Positions 34,520-43,455 of a stretch of DNA of 55,371 nucleotides are shown here, in pieces. This stretch comes from Pseudomonas sp. GTDB lineage: Bacteria > Pseudomonadota > Gammaproteobacteria > Pseudomonadales > Pseudomonadaceae. The stretch lies in assembly GCF_030690725.1 (NCBI RefSeq), contig NZ_JAUYGD010000039.1, positions 1 through 55,371 on the forward strand, in the 5' to 3' direction. Made by a program: the position numbers and the translations under genes. Position 1 is the stretch's first letter; every line of letters starts with the position of its first letter. The notes below the pieces were generated by a model, which was given only the letters and a program-made list of their open reading frames with translations, was not told where the DNA came from and ran no database searches.

Positions 34520-37108
34520 TCATGGCTCTGTCGGGGCCGTTTTGGCGTTGCGTTCCAGCATACGCTGTTGCACGCGCTGCTTGATGATATCGCTGACTTT
34601 GTCGGTCAGTTGCAGGCTGGCCAGCAGGGTCGGAATGTCTTCTTCCAGGTTGATATTGAAGTGGATCGGTCGGCCTTGTTCGATGGCCGGGTTTTGTCCC
34701 TCCAGGCGCATGGCCAAAGCCAACTTGCCTTGCTGATCGTAGTTGACCTGGCTGCTCAGAGTCGTAAAGCGAAAATCCTCCAGCGATTGGGTCACCAGCT
34801 GCATCGCCGGGTTGCTGCGGCCGAGGGCGCGGATACGTTCGGAGTGGAACTGCAGTTTGCCGCCCGGTGCGCGTGCGCTGAGTTGGCCTTGTTCGATGGT
34901 CACGCCCTGGCTGCTAATCTGCAGCGGCAGACGACCATCGAGGGTACCGGTACCTGCCAGGCCCTCTGTGGGATAGAGGATAAACAGCTGCTCAAGTTCC
35001 AGGCCCTGCACCTGTATGGGAAAGAGCAGCGGCTCGGCGGCCAGGCTCCATTGTCCGGGTGCCAGTTGCAGCTTGCCGCCCATCAGCGCCGCTTCGGCCT
35101 GGCGCAGCTGGAGTTGGCCTTGGGTCGGGGTTTGCAGCGCGGCGCTGTAGCTGCCGCTGAACTGCACCGGACCCAGCGGTATACCAGGGTTGGCCTGCGC
35201 CAGGCGCAGCTCGCTCAACTCAAGCTGCAGCTGTTTGGGGTCGACTCGCGCATTGATACGGCTATCCAGCCCCTCCAGCGCGGTGCGGTCATAAATCCCG
35301 CCCAGCCCCTTGCCGGTGACTTCGAGTTTGACCGTGGGCAGCTGTTGATCGCTGGCGAGGGTCAGGCTGGCGTTGGCATTCAGGCGACCGTTGTTCAGCT
35401 CAAGCAGGGCTGGCCAGGCCGTGAAGCTGTCTTTTAAGGGGTTGCCGCTGCGCAGAAAAAGCTCTGCCAGTTGTGCTTGCAGGCTTAGGCCCTTGGCGCT
35501 GCTGTGCTGTGCCTGCAGCTTGAGTTGCAGGCCGGCATCGTTGCGCAGTGTGCCGTCTAGCTCCGCCTGCAGTTGGTTGGCAGTCAAAGGGCCTTGCCAG
35601 TACCAGCGCTGGGGATTCAATTGCCCATGCTGCAGCTGCGCACTAAGGTCGAGGGGACCTTGCAGTTGCCAGTCTTCCAGCGCGCCTGCCGCCAGTTGTG
35701 CCTGCAGTTTTAGCCCGCTGCTGCTGGCTTTGAGTTGCTGCGCCTGCACATCCGCACTGCGCAGATGCTGCAGGCTGAGCTGAGAGCCTTTTCTGAGGGC
35801 GAGATCCAGCTGCTGTGCATCCAGAAAAGCGTCAAGTTGCAACTGCGTCTGCAGCGCGCCGATCTTCCAGCCCTCCAACTGAAATGCCGGGGTGGATGCG
35901 CTGAGGCTGCCGCCCAGCAGCTGCAAGCCCCAGGGCAAACCATTGGCCAGGGCCAACGTGCCCTGCAGTGCAAATTGGCTGCGCCCCTGGCCCTTTAATA
36001 GCAGTTGCAGAGGCAGGGCGCGACCAACCAGTTGTGCAGCCAGGTTGTTGGGCGTTTCGGTGGCCTGGATCGTCAGCTGCAACGCTTCGGGATGCAGTTC
36101 CGCTGGTACGCCACTGATAAGGTCATTGGCAATCTGCTTGAGGTCGAGGTCTGCGTTCAGACTATCGGCCAGCCACTGCCCATCCAGCGCCCGGGCGGAC
36201 AAATCGAAGCTGCCCTGCAACTGACCGATAGCGGGGATTGGCCAGGGCTCAGGCAGGTTGGCGCTGGCCTGCAACTGGCCGCTGGCCTGCTGCAGTTGCG
36301 CCAGGTTAAGTGGGCCAGGTGCAAGCTGCAGTTGCCAGCTCGCCTTCAGCTGCGCTGCCGTCGGAGCCTCAGGCAATGTGTTTGCTGCATTGGGCAGCCA
36401 TTGGCTTAGCCAGCTTTGCAGCACCGCGCTTTGCTGCAGATCGCCATTGAAATCACCTTGCCAGAGTTGCCTGGTAGCGTTCTGTTGCAGGCTGCTGCTG
36501 AGCTGCAGTTGCGCTTGCTGATTGATCGTCAGGCTTAGCTGCATAACTGCAGCTGTGGAGTCGCCTTGTAGTTGTGCGTGCCAGCTCAGCTGGTCCTGCT
36601 GATGTTGCAGGTTGAGCTGCGCATCAAGCTTTGCGGCGTCTTTGCGTAGCAGCAGATCGCCCAGCAGCTGGCAGCGCGTGTCGGCGCAGGGCAGTTCGAT
36701 CTGCAGTGCATCGACCTGTACGCGTTGCGGCAAGAGGCTGATAGCGGCGGTGAGCTGTTCCAGTGGTAACGCAAAATCCGAGCTGTCGTCGGCTGCTAGC
36801 TCAGCTTGAGAGGGCAGATTCAGTTGCAGGCTGGTGATATGCACCTGCTGCCAGAAGGGCAGCGCCAGGCTGAAGCCGCGCCAGTGCAATCGCACCTGTT
36901 GCAGCTGCACTGCGCCGTTGGGGTGCTGCAGGCTGAGCTGGTCAAGCTGGATGCCCTGGGTGGATAGGCCAAGGCCGCGCCATTCAAGGTTTTCGATCTG
37001 CTCGCGTTCGAGCAGACGATTCAGGCTCAGGTAGCCGTAAGCGCCAAGCAGTACGAGCAGTAAAACCAGGCAACTGATAAGTCGCAGCCAGGTGCGCCGG
37101 CTGGGCAT
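34520..37108 (-). CDS. ydbH: YdbH-family AsmA-like intermembrane phospholipid transport protein
   Basis: About 862 residues. One N-terminal membrane anchor (LISCLVLLLVLLGAYGYLSL) then a long Gln/Leu-rich periplasmic repeat of beta strands, ending in the DUF748-like YdbH region (LQLTDKVSDIIKQRVQQRML). YdbH, TamB and YhdP are bridge-like proteins moving phospholipids between membranes. Start set at ATG 37108 (GGATC upstream) rather than the GTG at 37114. Confidence 0.85.
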   Translation of the reverse strand: MPSRRTWLRLISCLVLLLVLLGAYGYLSLNRLLEREQIENLEWRGLGLSTQGIQLDQLSLQHPNGAVQLQQVRLHWRGFSLALPFWQQVHITSLQLNLPSQAELAADDSSDFALPLEQLTAAISLLPQRVQVDALQIELPCADTRCQLLGDLLLRKDAAKLDAQLNLQHQQDQLSWHAQLQGDSTAAVMQLSLTINQQAQLQLSSSLQQNATRQLWQGDFNGDLQQSAVLQSWLSQWLPNAANTLPEAPTAAQLKASWQLQLAPGPLNLAQLQQASGQLQASANLPEPWPIPAIGQLQGSFDLSARALDGQWLADSLNADLDLKQIANDLISGVPAELHPEALQLTIQATETPNNLAAQLVGRALPLQLLLKGQGRSQFALQGTLALANGLPWGLQLLGGSLSASTPAFQLEGWKIGALQTQLQLDAFLDAQQLDLALRKGSQLSLQHLRSADVQAQQLKASSSGLKLQAQLAAGALEDWQLQGPLDLSAQLQHGQLNPQRWYWQGPLTANQLQAELDGTLRNDAGLQLKLQAQHSSAKGLSLQAQLAELFLRSGNPLKDSFTAWPALLELNNGRLNANASLTLASDQQLPTVKLEVTGKGLGGIYDRTALEGLDSRINARVDPKQLQLELSELRLAQANPGIPLGPVQFSGSYSAALQTPTQGQLQLRQAEAALMGGKLQLAPGQWSLAAEPLLFPIQVQGLELEQLFILYPTEGLAGTGTLDGRLPLQISSQGVTIEQGQLSARAPGGKLQFHSERIRALGRSNPAMQLVTQSLEDFRFTTLSSQVNYDQQGKLALAMRLEGQNPAIEQGRPIHFNINLEEDIPTLLASLQLTDKVSDIIKQRVQQRMLERNAKTAPTEP

Positions 37109-37256
37109 AAGCACTGATCCATAGTGGGGGAGTTGCGTGGCAGGACGTTAACCCATGTCTGGCAGGCTGCCAATCACAGGTTATTCTCTTCTGTGTAATT
37201 GCAGCATTTAGTGGTATTTTTGCTGTAAACAGACATTGTAAAAGTAGGAGGCCGTG

Positions 37257-37625
37257 ATGAGCGCATTGATTCGACCGGTTGCCGACGCCGATGCGGTGCT
37301 GGCCAAAGCGCTGCTCAATACCCGTGAACAGCTGGGCCTGACTCAGCAGGAACTGGCGGACATCATTGGCGTACACCGTACAGCGATCTCGCGCTGGGCT
37401 GAGGGTGGCCTGCGCGTGCACAGCAAGACCGGTGAATTGGCCCTGCTGCTAATCCGCGTATACCGCTCGCTGTTTGCCCTGTTTGGCGGCAATTTGCCGG
37501 ATATGCAGCATTTTCTGCGCACCGATAACCGCCATCTGGATGCACCGCCCTTATCCCTGATGATGCAGGTGCAGGGGCTGGTGCGGGTGGTGGAATACCT
37601 CGATGCGATTCGTGGCAAAGGCTAG
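37257..37625 (+). CDS. Xre/MbcA/ParS-family antitoxin
   Basis: 122 residues. HTH domain at about 15-55 (TREQLGLTQQELADIIGVHRTAISRW) and a DUF2384 toxin-binding domain at the C-terminus (LFGGNLPDMQHFLRT...LVRVVEYLDAIRGKG). Partner of the RES toxin gene at 37825. It probably represses its own promoter: the 140 bases upstream contain TTGCAGCATTT and ATTTTTGCTGTAA, a loose dyad. AGGAGG lies 5 bases before ATG 37257. Its TAG stop (37623-37625) is the first 3 bases of the inserted repeat. Confidence 0.85.
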   Translation: MSALIRPVADADAVLAKALLNTREQLGLTQQELADIIGVHRTAISRWAEGGLRVHSKTGELALLLIRVYRSLFALFGGNLPDMQHFLRTDNRHLDAPPLSLMMQVQGLVRVVEYLDAIRGKG

Positions 37626-37767
37626 AAGCTGTTTATGACCTGCTGCGCGTCGGTCCTGCGGCGTTAAAAACAGGCTCGGAATGCTCATGTACAGCTCGTA
37701 CACTCCGCTTCCTCGCCTGTTTTTGCCTTGCATGACTCTAGCTCGCGAGGTCCTAAAACAGCTTCTA
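37623..37767. repeat. MITE-like repeat, family 2 (145 bp), inside the toxin-antitoxin operon
   Basis: Ends TAGAAGCTGTTT and AAACAGCTTCTA form an imperfect 19-20-base inverted repeat. The core (37661-37730) is nearly identical to the core of copy A at 1497-1637, including the AAAAACAGGC/GCCTGTTTTT stem, but the central stem is TGTAC/GTACA instead of TTTAC/GTAAA, keeping pairing. It separates antitoxin and toxin genes. Confidence 0.8.
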
Positions 37768-37824
37768 AACATCAAGCTACAAGCGCTGTATCCAACAATA
37801 ATAAAAGTTAAGGACAACGCCACC

Positions 37825-38577
37825 ATGGATATCTGGCAACACTGCCAAGGCCCGCAGCAGATCAAACCCTTGCGCGGCCGCCTGGTGCGTCTGGTGGAAA
37901 GCCAGGCCCAGGTCGCCACTCTGCAGCTGGTCGATACCCTTGCAGAACAGGCGCTGCTTGAGGATTTGCTGGAAACCAGCAAGCCGCCGCTGCCGCAGAG
38001 CGCCGAACCGCTGCATTACTTGCTGAAAACCCCGTTCCGTTATCCGCCGCTGCGCTGGGGATCGCGCTTTGGTTCGGTGCATGAGCCGAGCCTGTTCTAC
38101 GGCGCGCTGCGTATCGACACGGCGATGGCCGAGGCCGCGTATTATCGCTTTCTGCTCTGGGATGGCATGAGCATCGCGCCGCCCAGCGGGCGCATCCTTT
38201 CCGAGCATTGCACCTTCGAGGCGCGCTATCAGGTTGAGCGCGGTATTCAGTTGCAGCATCCGCCGTTCGCGGATTTCCAGGCCGAACTCTGTCACGCCAG
38301 TGCTTATCAACCTTGTCAGGCGGTGGGCGCGGCGATGCGCGGGGCAGGGGTTGAGGCATTCGAATACCGTTCGGCGCGCTGCCCGCTGAAGGGCAACAAC
38401 GTTGCGCTATTCGTCCCAGGCGCTTTGGCTGAAAAGCGCCCGCGCAACCTACTGAGCTGGCTGTGCGAAACCACCGACGACTATGTCGCCTTCAAAAATG
38501 CCCAGGTTCCGGATACCCCCAGAGTCTTTCGCCTGGATGCCTACCAGGTGGATGGCCACCTGCCGCGCCCGGCCTAG
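37825..38577 (+). CDS. RES-domain toxin
   Basis: 250 residues. The RES-family residues are visible: Arg77/Arg81 (RWGSRFGS), Glu103 (MAEAAYYR) and Ser183 (EYRSAR). Characterised RES toxins degrade or phosphorolyse NAD+. AAGGA lies about 11 bases before ATG 37825. The frame is open upstream through the repeat to 37681, so a longer product is formally possible but lacks support. Separated from its antitoxin by about 200 bases, unusual for such pairs. Confidence 0.85.
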   Translation: MDIWQHCQGPQQIKPLRGRLVRLVESQAQVATLQLVDTLAEQALLEDLLETSKPPLPQSAEPLHYLLKTPFRYPPLRWGSRFGSVHEPSLFYGALRIDTAMAEAAYYRFLLWDGMSIAPPSGRILSEHCTFEARYQVERGIQLQHPPFADFQAELCHASAYQPCQAVGAAMRGAGVEAFEYRSARCPLKGNNVALFVPGALAEKRPRNLLSWLCETTDDYVAFKNAQVPDTPRVFRLDAYQVDGHLPRPA

Positions 38578-38586
38578 ACGGGGCGG

Positions 38587-38616
38587 CTTTTTCAAGGCGC
38601 TTTTGCCCTGAAAAAG
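38587..38616 (+). terminator. Hairpin after the RES toxin gene
   Basis: CTTTTTCA pairs TGAAAAAG with a 14-base loop. No strong U-tract follows. It lies 10 bases past the stop codon. Confidence 0.45.
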
Positions 38617-38819
38617 GGCAGTGCGACGGCGTGACGCAGCAACTTGTGCACAATTGCGATGCGCCTTGTCAAGCAGGATGCAGTGCTTGACGTAAACCCT
38701 TGATTCTTTTTATTGATTTTATAAGTCAATGAAATATATGGATTTTTTACGCTGGTGAAAAAACCACCAGTTTGACCTTGGGCCCCACGCCACAGGCGCT
38801 GAGAGCGCTTGCTCCCATG

Positions 38820-38854
38820 TTATCCACGAAGTTATCCACAGCTTCTGTGGATTA
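38820..38854. promoter_or_regulatory. Cluster of three DnaA-box-like sites
   Basis: TTATCCACG (38820-38828), TTATCCACA (38832-38840, perfect consensus) and, inverted, TGTGGATTA (38846-38854). The last two form the dyad ATCCACAG-CTT-CTGTGGAT. An AT-rich tract lies about 80-120 bases upstream (near 38700-38750). They sit in a 606-base gene-free gap together with repeat copy B. No replication gene is nearby, so a DnaA-titration or regulatory site is more likely than an origin. Confidence 0.5.
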
Positions 38855-38872
38855 ACCCGAGCGCTTGCTCTA

Positions 38873-39094
38873 GCAGGCCGTTGAAACGTAGGCGAGGCAG
38901 GCAAGACAAGGCGCTACGTAGTAACAGCCGAAGGCTGGTCAAAGCGCCGAGGAAGCGGAGTGTACGAGCTGTACATGAGCATTACTCGTTTCACTCACCC
39001 TCTAGGTCGCGCTAAAGCGCGTTAGCCACAAGTGGCTTTCCGAGGCCGTTTTTAACGCAGGATTGCCAACGCAGGTAGTTTTTCAACGGCCTGC
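38873..39094. repeat. MITE-like repeat, family 1, copy B (222 bp)
   Basis: Same terminal inverted repeat as copy A (GCAGGCCGTTGAAA...), in the opposite orientation. About 80 bases longer, with a GCGCTAAAGCGC palindrome and other inserted sequence in the interior. Central stem TGTAC/GTACA as in family 2. No protein encoded. Confidence 0.8.
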
Positions 39095-39183
39095 TAGACC
39101 GCAGGTGCGCAGGTTTTTGCAAGCCTTTACCTTGGCGAAAAAAGGAGTAGAGTTGCGCGCCTTCCCGGCTACCGCTGCTTTTT

Positions 39184-39588
39184 ATGCCTCGCGCAATCAC
39201 TCGACTACCTATCGCAACCACCTCTGTTCCTCGCTTGCCCACTCGTGTGGCGCTCTGGTTATTGGACAGCCCTCGACTCGGTCATGCCCCCAGCGTCAAA
39301 CGCTTTGCCGGCCATTTGCTCAAACAACCTGCCTTGCAGGGTGTGGTGCAGGCGCAGAGCCGACTGGGACAAATGCTTTGCCGTGATTGCGGTAACCCAC
39401 GTGACCGGCGCATGGGTTTTGAGCTGCTGCGCCAGGCCGCCCGTGCTGGCGACATGAATGCGCAACTGGAGCTGGGCCAGCTCTACAGCCAGCCGCGCAA
39501 CAATGAACCGCAACAGGCACGCCACTGGCTGGAACTGGCCGCGGGGCAGGGTTCGGCAGAGGCGCAGCAACTGCTTAAACAGCTCTGA
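39184..39588 (+). CDS. Sel1-repeat protein
   Basis: 134 residues with about two Sel1-like units (AQSRLGQMLCRDCGNPRDRRMGFELLRQAARAGD and AQLELGQLYSQPR...ARHWLELAAGQGSAEAQQLL). Such repeats mediate protein contacts. No signal peptide is clear and no good ribosome-binding site precedes the ATG, so the start is uncertain. Partner unknown. Confidence 0.7.
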   Translation: MPRAITRLPIATTSVPRLPTRVALWLLDSPRLGHAPSVKRFAGHLLKQPALQGVVQAQSRLGQMLCRDCGNPRDRRMGFELLRQAARAGDMNAQLELGQLYSQPRNNEPQQARHWLELAAGQGSAEAQQLLKQL

Positions 39589-39595
39589 CGCAAGG

Positions 39596-39858
39596 GGCCT
39601 GCTCCCACTTCATTCACGGCCGCGCCGGAGCCGGTTTTAGCGCGAGGCAAGGCACGAGGAGCGCGATTTGGTCATTCCAAATAAGCGACGAGAAACGCAG
39701 CATCGCGCTAAAACCGGCCCGACCCTCTGGGTTGCGCACAAAATCTCGCCATGCGGTGTTGTAGGACTTGGCAAGGGGACACCATTACCTGCGTCCTACG
39801 CCTAGCCTGGCGAGATTTTGCGCTGCAACGCGGCTAGTGAATGAAGTGGGAGCAGGCC
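39596..39858. repeat. Nested palindromic element upstream of rmuC (263 bp)
   Basis: Perfect 22-base terminal inverted repeats (39596-39617 and 39837-39858; GGCCTGCTCCCACTTCATTC and two more bases). Inside are a second perfect inverted repeat (39630-39645 with 39703-39718, GCCGGTTTTAGCGCGA) and a third (CAAAATCTCGCCA/TGGCGAGATTTTG, 39739-39820) containing GTAGGAC/GTCCTAC. No protein is encoded. It fills most of the 316-base gap before rmuC. Confidence 0.8.
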
Positions 39859-39904
39859 CTGAGAGTACTGGTTATACTGCCAGTACTTTTCTGCGGAGCT
39901 GCTT

Positions 39905-41395
39905 ATGCCCATCGATCTGTCCACCGCGTTGGCACCTGCGTTGCTCGGTTTTGCCGCCGCGGCACTTCCTCTTCTATATATGGCCTGGTCGCTGCAACGC
40001 CGCTTGGCCAGTCAGCAACTGGAATTCAGCCTGTTGCAGGAGCGCCTGAGCAACGCGCAGCTGGCCCAGACCGGCCTCGCGGCGCAGCTGGATGATTGTC
40101 GCGAGGAAATCGCCGAGATCAGCGAGATCAAGGCCGATCAGCAGGCCGAACTGGCGGCGCTGCGTCGCGAAGCCGATTTGCTGCAACAGGAACGGCAGAT
40201 CGCCCGCGAAGCCGCCCAGGCCTGGGCCAGTCAGCGTGAACAACAAGAAGGCGAAATCCGCCGTCTTGACGCCCAGCGCGCTGCCCTCAGTGCCGAACTC
40301 AAGGAACAGCAGGACAGCCATCAACAGCGCCTGAGCGACCTGCAAGGCTCGCGCGATGAGCTGCGTGCGCAGTTCGCCGAGCTGGCCGGGAAAATCTTTG
40401 ATGAGCGCGAGCAGCGCTTTGCCGAAACCAGCCAGCAGCAGCTTGGCCAGTTGCTCGACCCGCTCAAGGAGCGCATCCAGTCCTTCGAAAAACGTGTGGA
40501 GGAAAGCTACCAACAGGAAGCCCGCGAGCGCTTTTCCCTGGGCAAGGAGCTGGAGCGGTTGCAGCAGCTCAACCAGCGCCTGGGCGATGAAGCGACCAAC
40601 CTGACCCGTGCGCTCAAAGGGCAGAAAACCCAGGGCAACTGGGGCGAGCTGGTGCTGGAGCGGGTGCTGGAGCACGCCGGCCTGGAGAAAGGCCGTGAGT
40701 ACCAGACCCAGGTCAGTCTGAAGAGCGCTGATGGCGAGCGTTTCCAGCCGGATGTGCTGATTCAGCTGCCCGGCGACAAGCAGGTGGTGGTGGACGCCAA
40801 GGTCAGCCTCACCGCGTACCAGCAATATATTGCTGCCGAGGACGACGCCAGCCGGCAGCTGTCGCTCAAGCAGCATGTGCTATCGCTGCGCAGCCATTTG
40901 AAGGGCTTGTCGCTCAAGGACTACCAGCGCCTGGAAGGCCTGCACAGCCTGGATTTCGTCCTGCTCTTCGTGCCTATCGAAGCAGCCTTCGCCGCAGCAT
41001 TGCAGGCCGATCCGGGTCTATTTCAGGAGGCCTTTGATCAACATATCGTGATCGTCAGCCCGACCACGCTGTTGGCTACCTTGCGGGTGATCGACAGCCT
41101 GTGGCGGCAGGAGCGGCAGAGCCAGAACGCCCGCGAGATTGCCGAGCGTGCTGGGGCGCTGTACGACAAGTTCGTCGCCTTTATTCAGGATCTGGATGAA
41201 ATGGGCGCGCGCCTGCAGCAACTGGACAAGGCCTATGCCGGCGCGCGCAACAAGCTCTGCGAGGGGCGCGGCAATATCATCAGCCGGGTGGAAAACCTCA
41301 AGCTGCTCGGCGCCCGTGCCAGCAAGAGCCTGCCTGTCGAGTTGCTCGAACAGGCGGCCGGGGTAATGGTGCTGGATGACGAAGCGGCCGAGTAG
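39905..41395 (+). CDS. rmuC: DNA recombination protein RmuC
   Basis: 496 residues. N-terminal membrane anchor (LGFAAAALPLLYMAWSL), long coiled coil (residues 35-200, Gln/Glu-rich) and a C-terminal nuclease-like RmuC domain with NWGELVLERVLEHAGLEKGREY, FQPDVLIQLPGDKQVVVDAKVSL and VLLFVPIEAAF. RmuC limits inversions between repeats; the D-x-K nuclease-like motif is present. GGAG precedes the ATG. Confidence 0.93.
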   Translation: MPIDLSTALAPALLGFAAAALPLLYMAWSLQRRLASQQLEFSLLQERLSNAQLAQTGLAAQLDDCREEIAEISEIKADQQAELAALRREADLLQQERQIAREAAQAWASQREQQEGEIRRLDAQRAALSAELKEQQDSHQQRLSDLQGSRDELRAQFAELAGKIFDEREQRFAETSQQQLGQLLDPLKERIQSFEKRVEESYQQEARERFSLGKELERLQQLNQRLGDEATNLTRALKGQKTQGNWGELVLERVLEHAGLEKGREYQTQVSLKSADGERFQPDVLIQLPGDKQVVVDAKVSLTAYQQYIAAEDDASRQLSLKQHVLSLRSHLKGLSLKDYQRLEGLHSLDFVLLFVPIEAAFAAALQADPGLFQEAFDQHIVIVSPTTLLATLRVIDSLWRQERQSQNAREIAERAGALYDKFVAFIQDLDEMGARLQQLDKAYAGARNKLCEGRGNIISRVENLKLLGARASKSLPVELLEQAAGVMVLDDEAAE

Positions 41396-41426
41396 GGCGT
41401 GGATCGCCGTCATACCGTGAGCAATG

Positions 41427-41490
41427 TGTAGGAGCGGGCCATGCCCGCGAACCTTTACAGACGGGCCATTTCGCGGCCATGGGTTCCTAC
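41427..41490. repeat. REP-type palindrome pair (GTAGGAGCGGG type)
   Basis: GTAGGAGCGGGCCATGCCCG followed by an imperfect inverted partner ending GGGTTCCTAC. Same type as at 13087-13159. It lies between the convergent rmuC and hydrolase genes. Confidence 0.65.
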
Positions 41491-41493
41491 GGG

Positions 41494-42384
41494 TTAGGCG
41501 CTGACAGCTCCTTTCTCGGCGGCTGCACGTTGCGCTGCCGGTGAGTTGGCCAGGTAGTCCAGCGCCACGCGGATATCGCCTTCGCTGCGCGGGTGATAAC
41601 TGGGGTTGAAATAGCGCAACACCGAGCGGCCGATACTGCCCATGCGTGGCAGCAAGCCACGCTTGCCCAGGTGATACCACAGGCGCAGAAAACCAGGGCG
41701 ATAACGGGTGACCGGGTCCTGGCGCATCATGGTTTTCATTCCGGTACTGAACAGAAAGATCAGCGCCGGTGTGGCGATCAGCATATACACCCAGCGCATC
41801 AGCAGGCTGCCGCCGATATGCACGTGCAGGTCGTGGGCCACGCTGCGGTGCTCGACTTCCTCGGCACCGTGCCAGCGCAGCAGATCGAGCATCACCGGGT
41901 CAGCGTGATCCAGGCTGCGGGTGGTGATAATCCAGTCGCCCAGCACGCAGGTGAAGTGCTCCACTGCGGCGATCAAACCGACCCGCTGACGCAGCCACCA
42001 GGGCTGCATAAAACGGCTGATGGCGTTATCGCCCAGCGGGTGGTCGCACAGCACGCGCTCGAACAGCCAGTGGATCGGACCGGTGAACGGGGTTGGGTCG
42101 ATGCCATGGCGCAGCAGGTAGGGCGTCAGTGCGCTGTCGTGGGCGCGGGCGTGCTGCGCTTCCTGTTTGACGAAACCCTGCACGTCCTCGCGCAACTGCG
42201 GGTCGGTGACCAGTGGCAGAGCCTTGTTGTACACCCGGCAGAACCAGAACTCCCCAGCCGGCAGGATCAGGTGCAGGCTGTTCATGATATGCGAGGCTTC
42301 CGGCTCGTTCGGCACCCAATGCAGCGGCGTGTTGGCAAAGTCGAAGCGTACTTTGCGTTGTTCTAGGCGGTGCTGTTCGCTCAT
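41494..42384 (-). CDS. Predicted metal-dependent hydrolase (COG3687, ferritin-like)
   Basis: About 296 residues with conserved carboxylate and His ligands: FVKQEAQHARAHD, AAVEHFTCVLGDW and WHGAEEVEHRSVAHDLH, a diiron-like arrangement. One hydrophobic segment (MLIATPALIFLFSTG) near the middle of the C-terminal half. Function unknown. Follows the alpha/beta hydrolase gene by 14 bases, so co-transcribed. AAGGAG precedes ATG 42384. Confidence 0.8.
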   Translation of the reverse strand: MSEQHRLEQRKVRFDFANTPLHWVPNEPEASHIMNSLHLILPAGEFWFCRVYNKALPLVTDPQLREDVQGFVKQEAQHARAHDSALTPYLLRHGIDPTPFTGPIHWLFERVLCDHPLGDNAISRFMQPWWLRQRVGLIAAVEHFTCVLGDWIITTRSLDHADPVMLDLLRWHGAEEVEHRSVAHDLHVHIGGSLLMRWVYMLIATPALIFLFSTGMKTMMRQDPVTRYRPGFLRLWYHLGKRGLLPRMGSIGRSVLRYFNPSYHPRSEGDIRVALDYLANSPAAQRAAAEKGAVSA

Positions 42385-42398
42385 CTCGATTCTCCTTA

Positions 42399-43355
42399 TC
42401 AACTCGCCAGATTGCGCTGGGCGGCTGCGTTGCTGCCTGCATCGCTGTGAATATGGGCGGTGAACTCACGCAGCCATGCTGCCAGCAGCTGCGGTTCGGC
42501 CAGCAGTTGCCAGTGCCCGGCATTTGCCTCGCGCCGCTGTAGCCTGGGCGCCCAATGCTGCAGCTGGTCGAACAGCTGCGGGCGGACGAAGCGGTCGCGG
42601 GTCGGCACGATCAGTTGCACCGGCACTTGGGTATGGCGCAGACGCGGCGTGAACAGGCTGCGGATAAAGTTGGCGCGGTACAGCTTGACCCCGTGCACAC
42701 CGTCGGAGCGCTGGCTGCTGCTGATCGACACATTGCGCAGCCCTTCAACCTTGCGCAGCAGCTGTGGCCAGGCACGGTCCAGACCCAGGCGCCAGGTCAG
42801 CTCGGGCAGTAGTGGGGTATGAAACAGGGCGATATACCAGGAGCTGAGCAGTTGCCCGAGCACCTGCAGCAGCGCGCGCGGCGTCTTCTGTTTGAGCTTG
42901 TCGCGCATCCAGTGGCCGACATGATCCAGGCAGGGGCCGGAGATGCTGGTGTAGGACGCCAGCAGGGGTTGAATGCGTGGTTCGGTGACCGCTTCCCAGG
43001 CCTGAATCGAGCCCCAGTCATGAGCCACCAGATGCACCGGCTGCTCGGGGCTGAGGGCCTTGATCACCGCTTCCAGATCATTCGCCAGTTTTTCCAGCTG
43101 GTAGTCCAGGCGCTTGCGTGGAATATCCGAAGCGCCAAAGCCGCGCACATCGTAGGCAATGATCTGGTAGTCGCCGGCCAGTTCGCGTACCAGCGGCAGC
43201 CAGACTTCGTGGCTGTCCGGGTAGCCGTGCACCAGTAGCAGCGTCGGGCGGTTCGGTTTGCCCCAGCGATAGGCCGCTAGCTGCACGCCATCGCCCTGAA
43301 TCCACAGCTGCTCGGCTTGCCGTCCGTCGTTCGGCAACACGGCGGGCGCGTTCAT
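42399..43355 (-). CDS. Alpha/beta hydrolase (epoxide hydrolase/dehalogenase-like)
   Basis: 318 residues. Oxyanion motif HGYPDSHEVW near 43-52, nucleophile Asp113 in VAHDWGSIQAW (Asp rather than Ser, as in epoxide hydrolases and haloalkane dehalogenases), acid in TRDRFVRPQ, and a base His in NAGHW. Start at ATG 43355 (MNAPAVLP, GGGTG upstream); a longer frame to 43511 lacks support. Divergent from the MerR-family gene. Confidence 0.82.
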   Translation of the reverse strand: MNAPAVLPNDGRQAEQLWIQGDGVQLAAYRWGKPNRPTLLLVHGYPDSHEVWLPLVRELAGDYQIIAYDVRGFGASDIPRKRLDYQLEKLANDLEAVIKALSPEQPVHLVAHDWGSIQAWEAVTEPRIQPLLASYTSISGPCLDHVGHWMRDKLKQKTPRALLQVLGQLLSSWYIALFHTPLLPELTWRLGLDRAWPQLLRKVEGLRNVSISSSQRSDGVHGVKLYRANFIRSLFTPRLRHTQVPVQLIVPTRDRFVRPQLFDQLQHWAPRLQRREANAGHWQLLAEPQLLAAWLREFTAHIHSDAGSNAAAQRNLAS

Positions 43356-43455
43356 GCGAGCACCCGATGCAGGGTGAGCAACGGCGAGTGGCGCTGGGTG
43401 ATAGGGGCGAGGTCGATGGGCATGCGGCGTCTCCGGATTGTCATGGCTGACTGTT

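Noticed and set aside
38573..39183. A plasmid or chromosomal replication origin near the DnaA boxes
   Set aside because: No dnaA, dnaN, rep or par gene is near, and the cluster has only three boxes.
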